Source: JBDNIO01 sp041688215
GTDB lineage: Bacteria > Pseudomonadota > Gammaproteobacteria > Nevskiales > Salinisphaeraceae
Length of the DNA stretch: 6,846 nucleotides
NCBI GenBank assembly: GCA_041688215.1
Contig: JBDNIO010000030.1
Location: 1 to 6,846, forward strand
Reading direction: 5' to 3'
The translations under genes were made by a program, and so were the position numbers. Shown here piece by piece: positions 6,726-6,846 of the stretch (within the stretch, counting starts at the first letter, position 1; each line of letters starts with the position of its first letter). Under the pieces are notes generated by a model. The model was not told the DNA's origin. It ran no database searches and worked only from the letters and a program-made list of their open reading frames with translations.

Positions 6726-6846
6726 ACCTGCAGGCGTTTGATCAGCGCCTGCAAAACCGGCCCACAGGGGCGGTCGAGCTTCAGGCTTGCAATATCATCA
6801 GCCCGCGTGCGGCCGCGGTTGAGAATCGCCACCGGGCGATTGCTGC
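6722..6846 (-). CDS. Sir2-family NAD-dependent protein deacylase, C-terminal end (partial)
   Basis: Only the final 40 codons and the TAA stop are in the window; the rest lies beyond the right edge. The visible residues include RPVAILNRGRTRADDIASLK and end in ALIKRLQV. This matches the conserved end of bacterial sirtuins: the last Rossmann-fold strand (V-I-V-N-x-G), the T-x-x-D-D-x-A loop whose residues contact the NAD adenine side, and then the LK strand and closing helix. Such enzymes remove acetyl or other acyl groups from lysines, consuming NAD+ and releasing nicotinamide. The catalytic His and any zinc cysteines are outside the window, so activity cannot be judged. The stop overlaps the stop of the converging 44-codon gene. 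Confidence 0.7.
   Translation of the reverse strand, partial: SNRPVAILNRGRTRADDIASLKLDRPCGPVLQALIKRLQV
6729..6753. repeat. perfect 8-bp inverted repeat at the 3' end of the sir2-like gene
   Basis: TGCAGGCG at 6729-6736 and its exact complement CGCCTGCA at 6746-6753 flank a nine-base loop. On the minus strand the stem is followed by only three T residues (GGTTTAAC), so it would be a weak terminator for the sir2-like gene at best. It is inside the coding sequence, and a repeated Leu-Gln pair in the protein contributes to it, so it may be fortuitous. Confidence 0.35.

Noticed and set aside
6729..6753. The 8-bp inverted repeat as a terminator for the plus-strand 44-codon gene.
   Set aside because: On the plus strand the stem is followed by AAAACC, with no T-tract, so it cannot work as an intrinsic terminator in that direction.

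Overview
The window is a compact, GC-rich stretch of ordinary chromosomal housekeeping and catabolic genes. The mix is a very large NAD-dependent glutamate dehydrogenase of the Pseudomonas/Streptomyces type, a zeta-class glutathione transferase, a Mak-like ROK fructokinase and the end of a Sir2 deacylase. It fits a gammaproteobacterium, most likely a free-living pseudomonad-like or marine lineage. This placement is inferred from gene families, and the genus cannot be resolved from the sequence alone. I see no insertion sequence, phage gene, tRNA, rRNA or CRISPR array.

Layout, right to left on the minus strand: the last 40 codons of a Sir2-type NAD-dependent deacylase enter from the right edge (6722-6846). 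A divergent/convergent gap of about 215 bp (6508-6721) is mostly filled by an unrecognised 44-codon plus-strand gene (6591-6725), which has a strong ribosome binding site. Then three minus-strand genes follow in one direction: the fructokinase (5587-6507), the maleylacetoacetate isomerase-like transferase (4865-5533, or to 5563) and the 1592-residue glutamate dehydrogenase (17-4795). The two gaps between them (53 or 23 bp, and 69 bp) hold no convincing terminator, so co-transcription is possible. The dehydrogenase also has its own good Shine-Dalgarno sequence and a possible -10 element with a small inverted repeat just upstream.

Functionally, the fructokinase feeds fructose into glycolysis. 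The isomerase belongs to the last steps of tyrosine/phenylalanine breakdown through homogentisate. The dehydrogenase deaminates glutamate to 2-oxoglutarate and ammonia, feeding the TCA cycle. Together they look like a loosely associated catabolic group and not a single pathway. The Sir2 protein consumes NAD+ and could link protein acylation to metabolism, but nothing here proves a connection.

The least explained part is the 6508-6725 region. It contains the small, probably membrane-associated 44-residue protein with an internal tandem hexapeptide, its stop codon shared with the opposing sir2 stop, a possible structured leader, and a short ORF facing it from the other strand.
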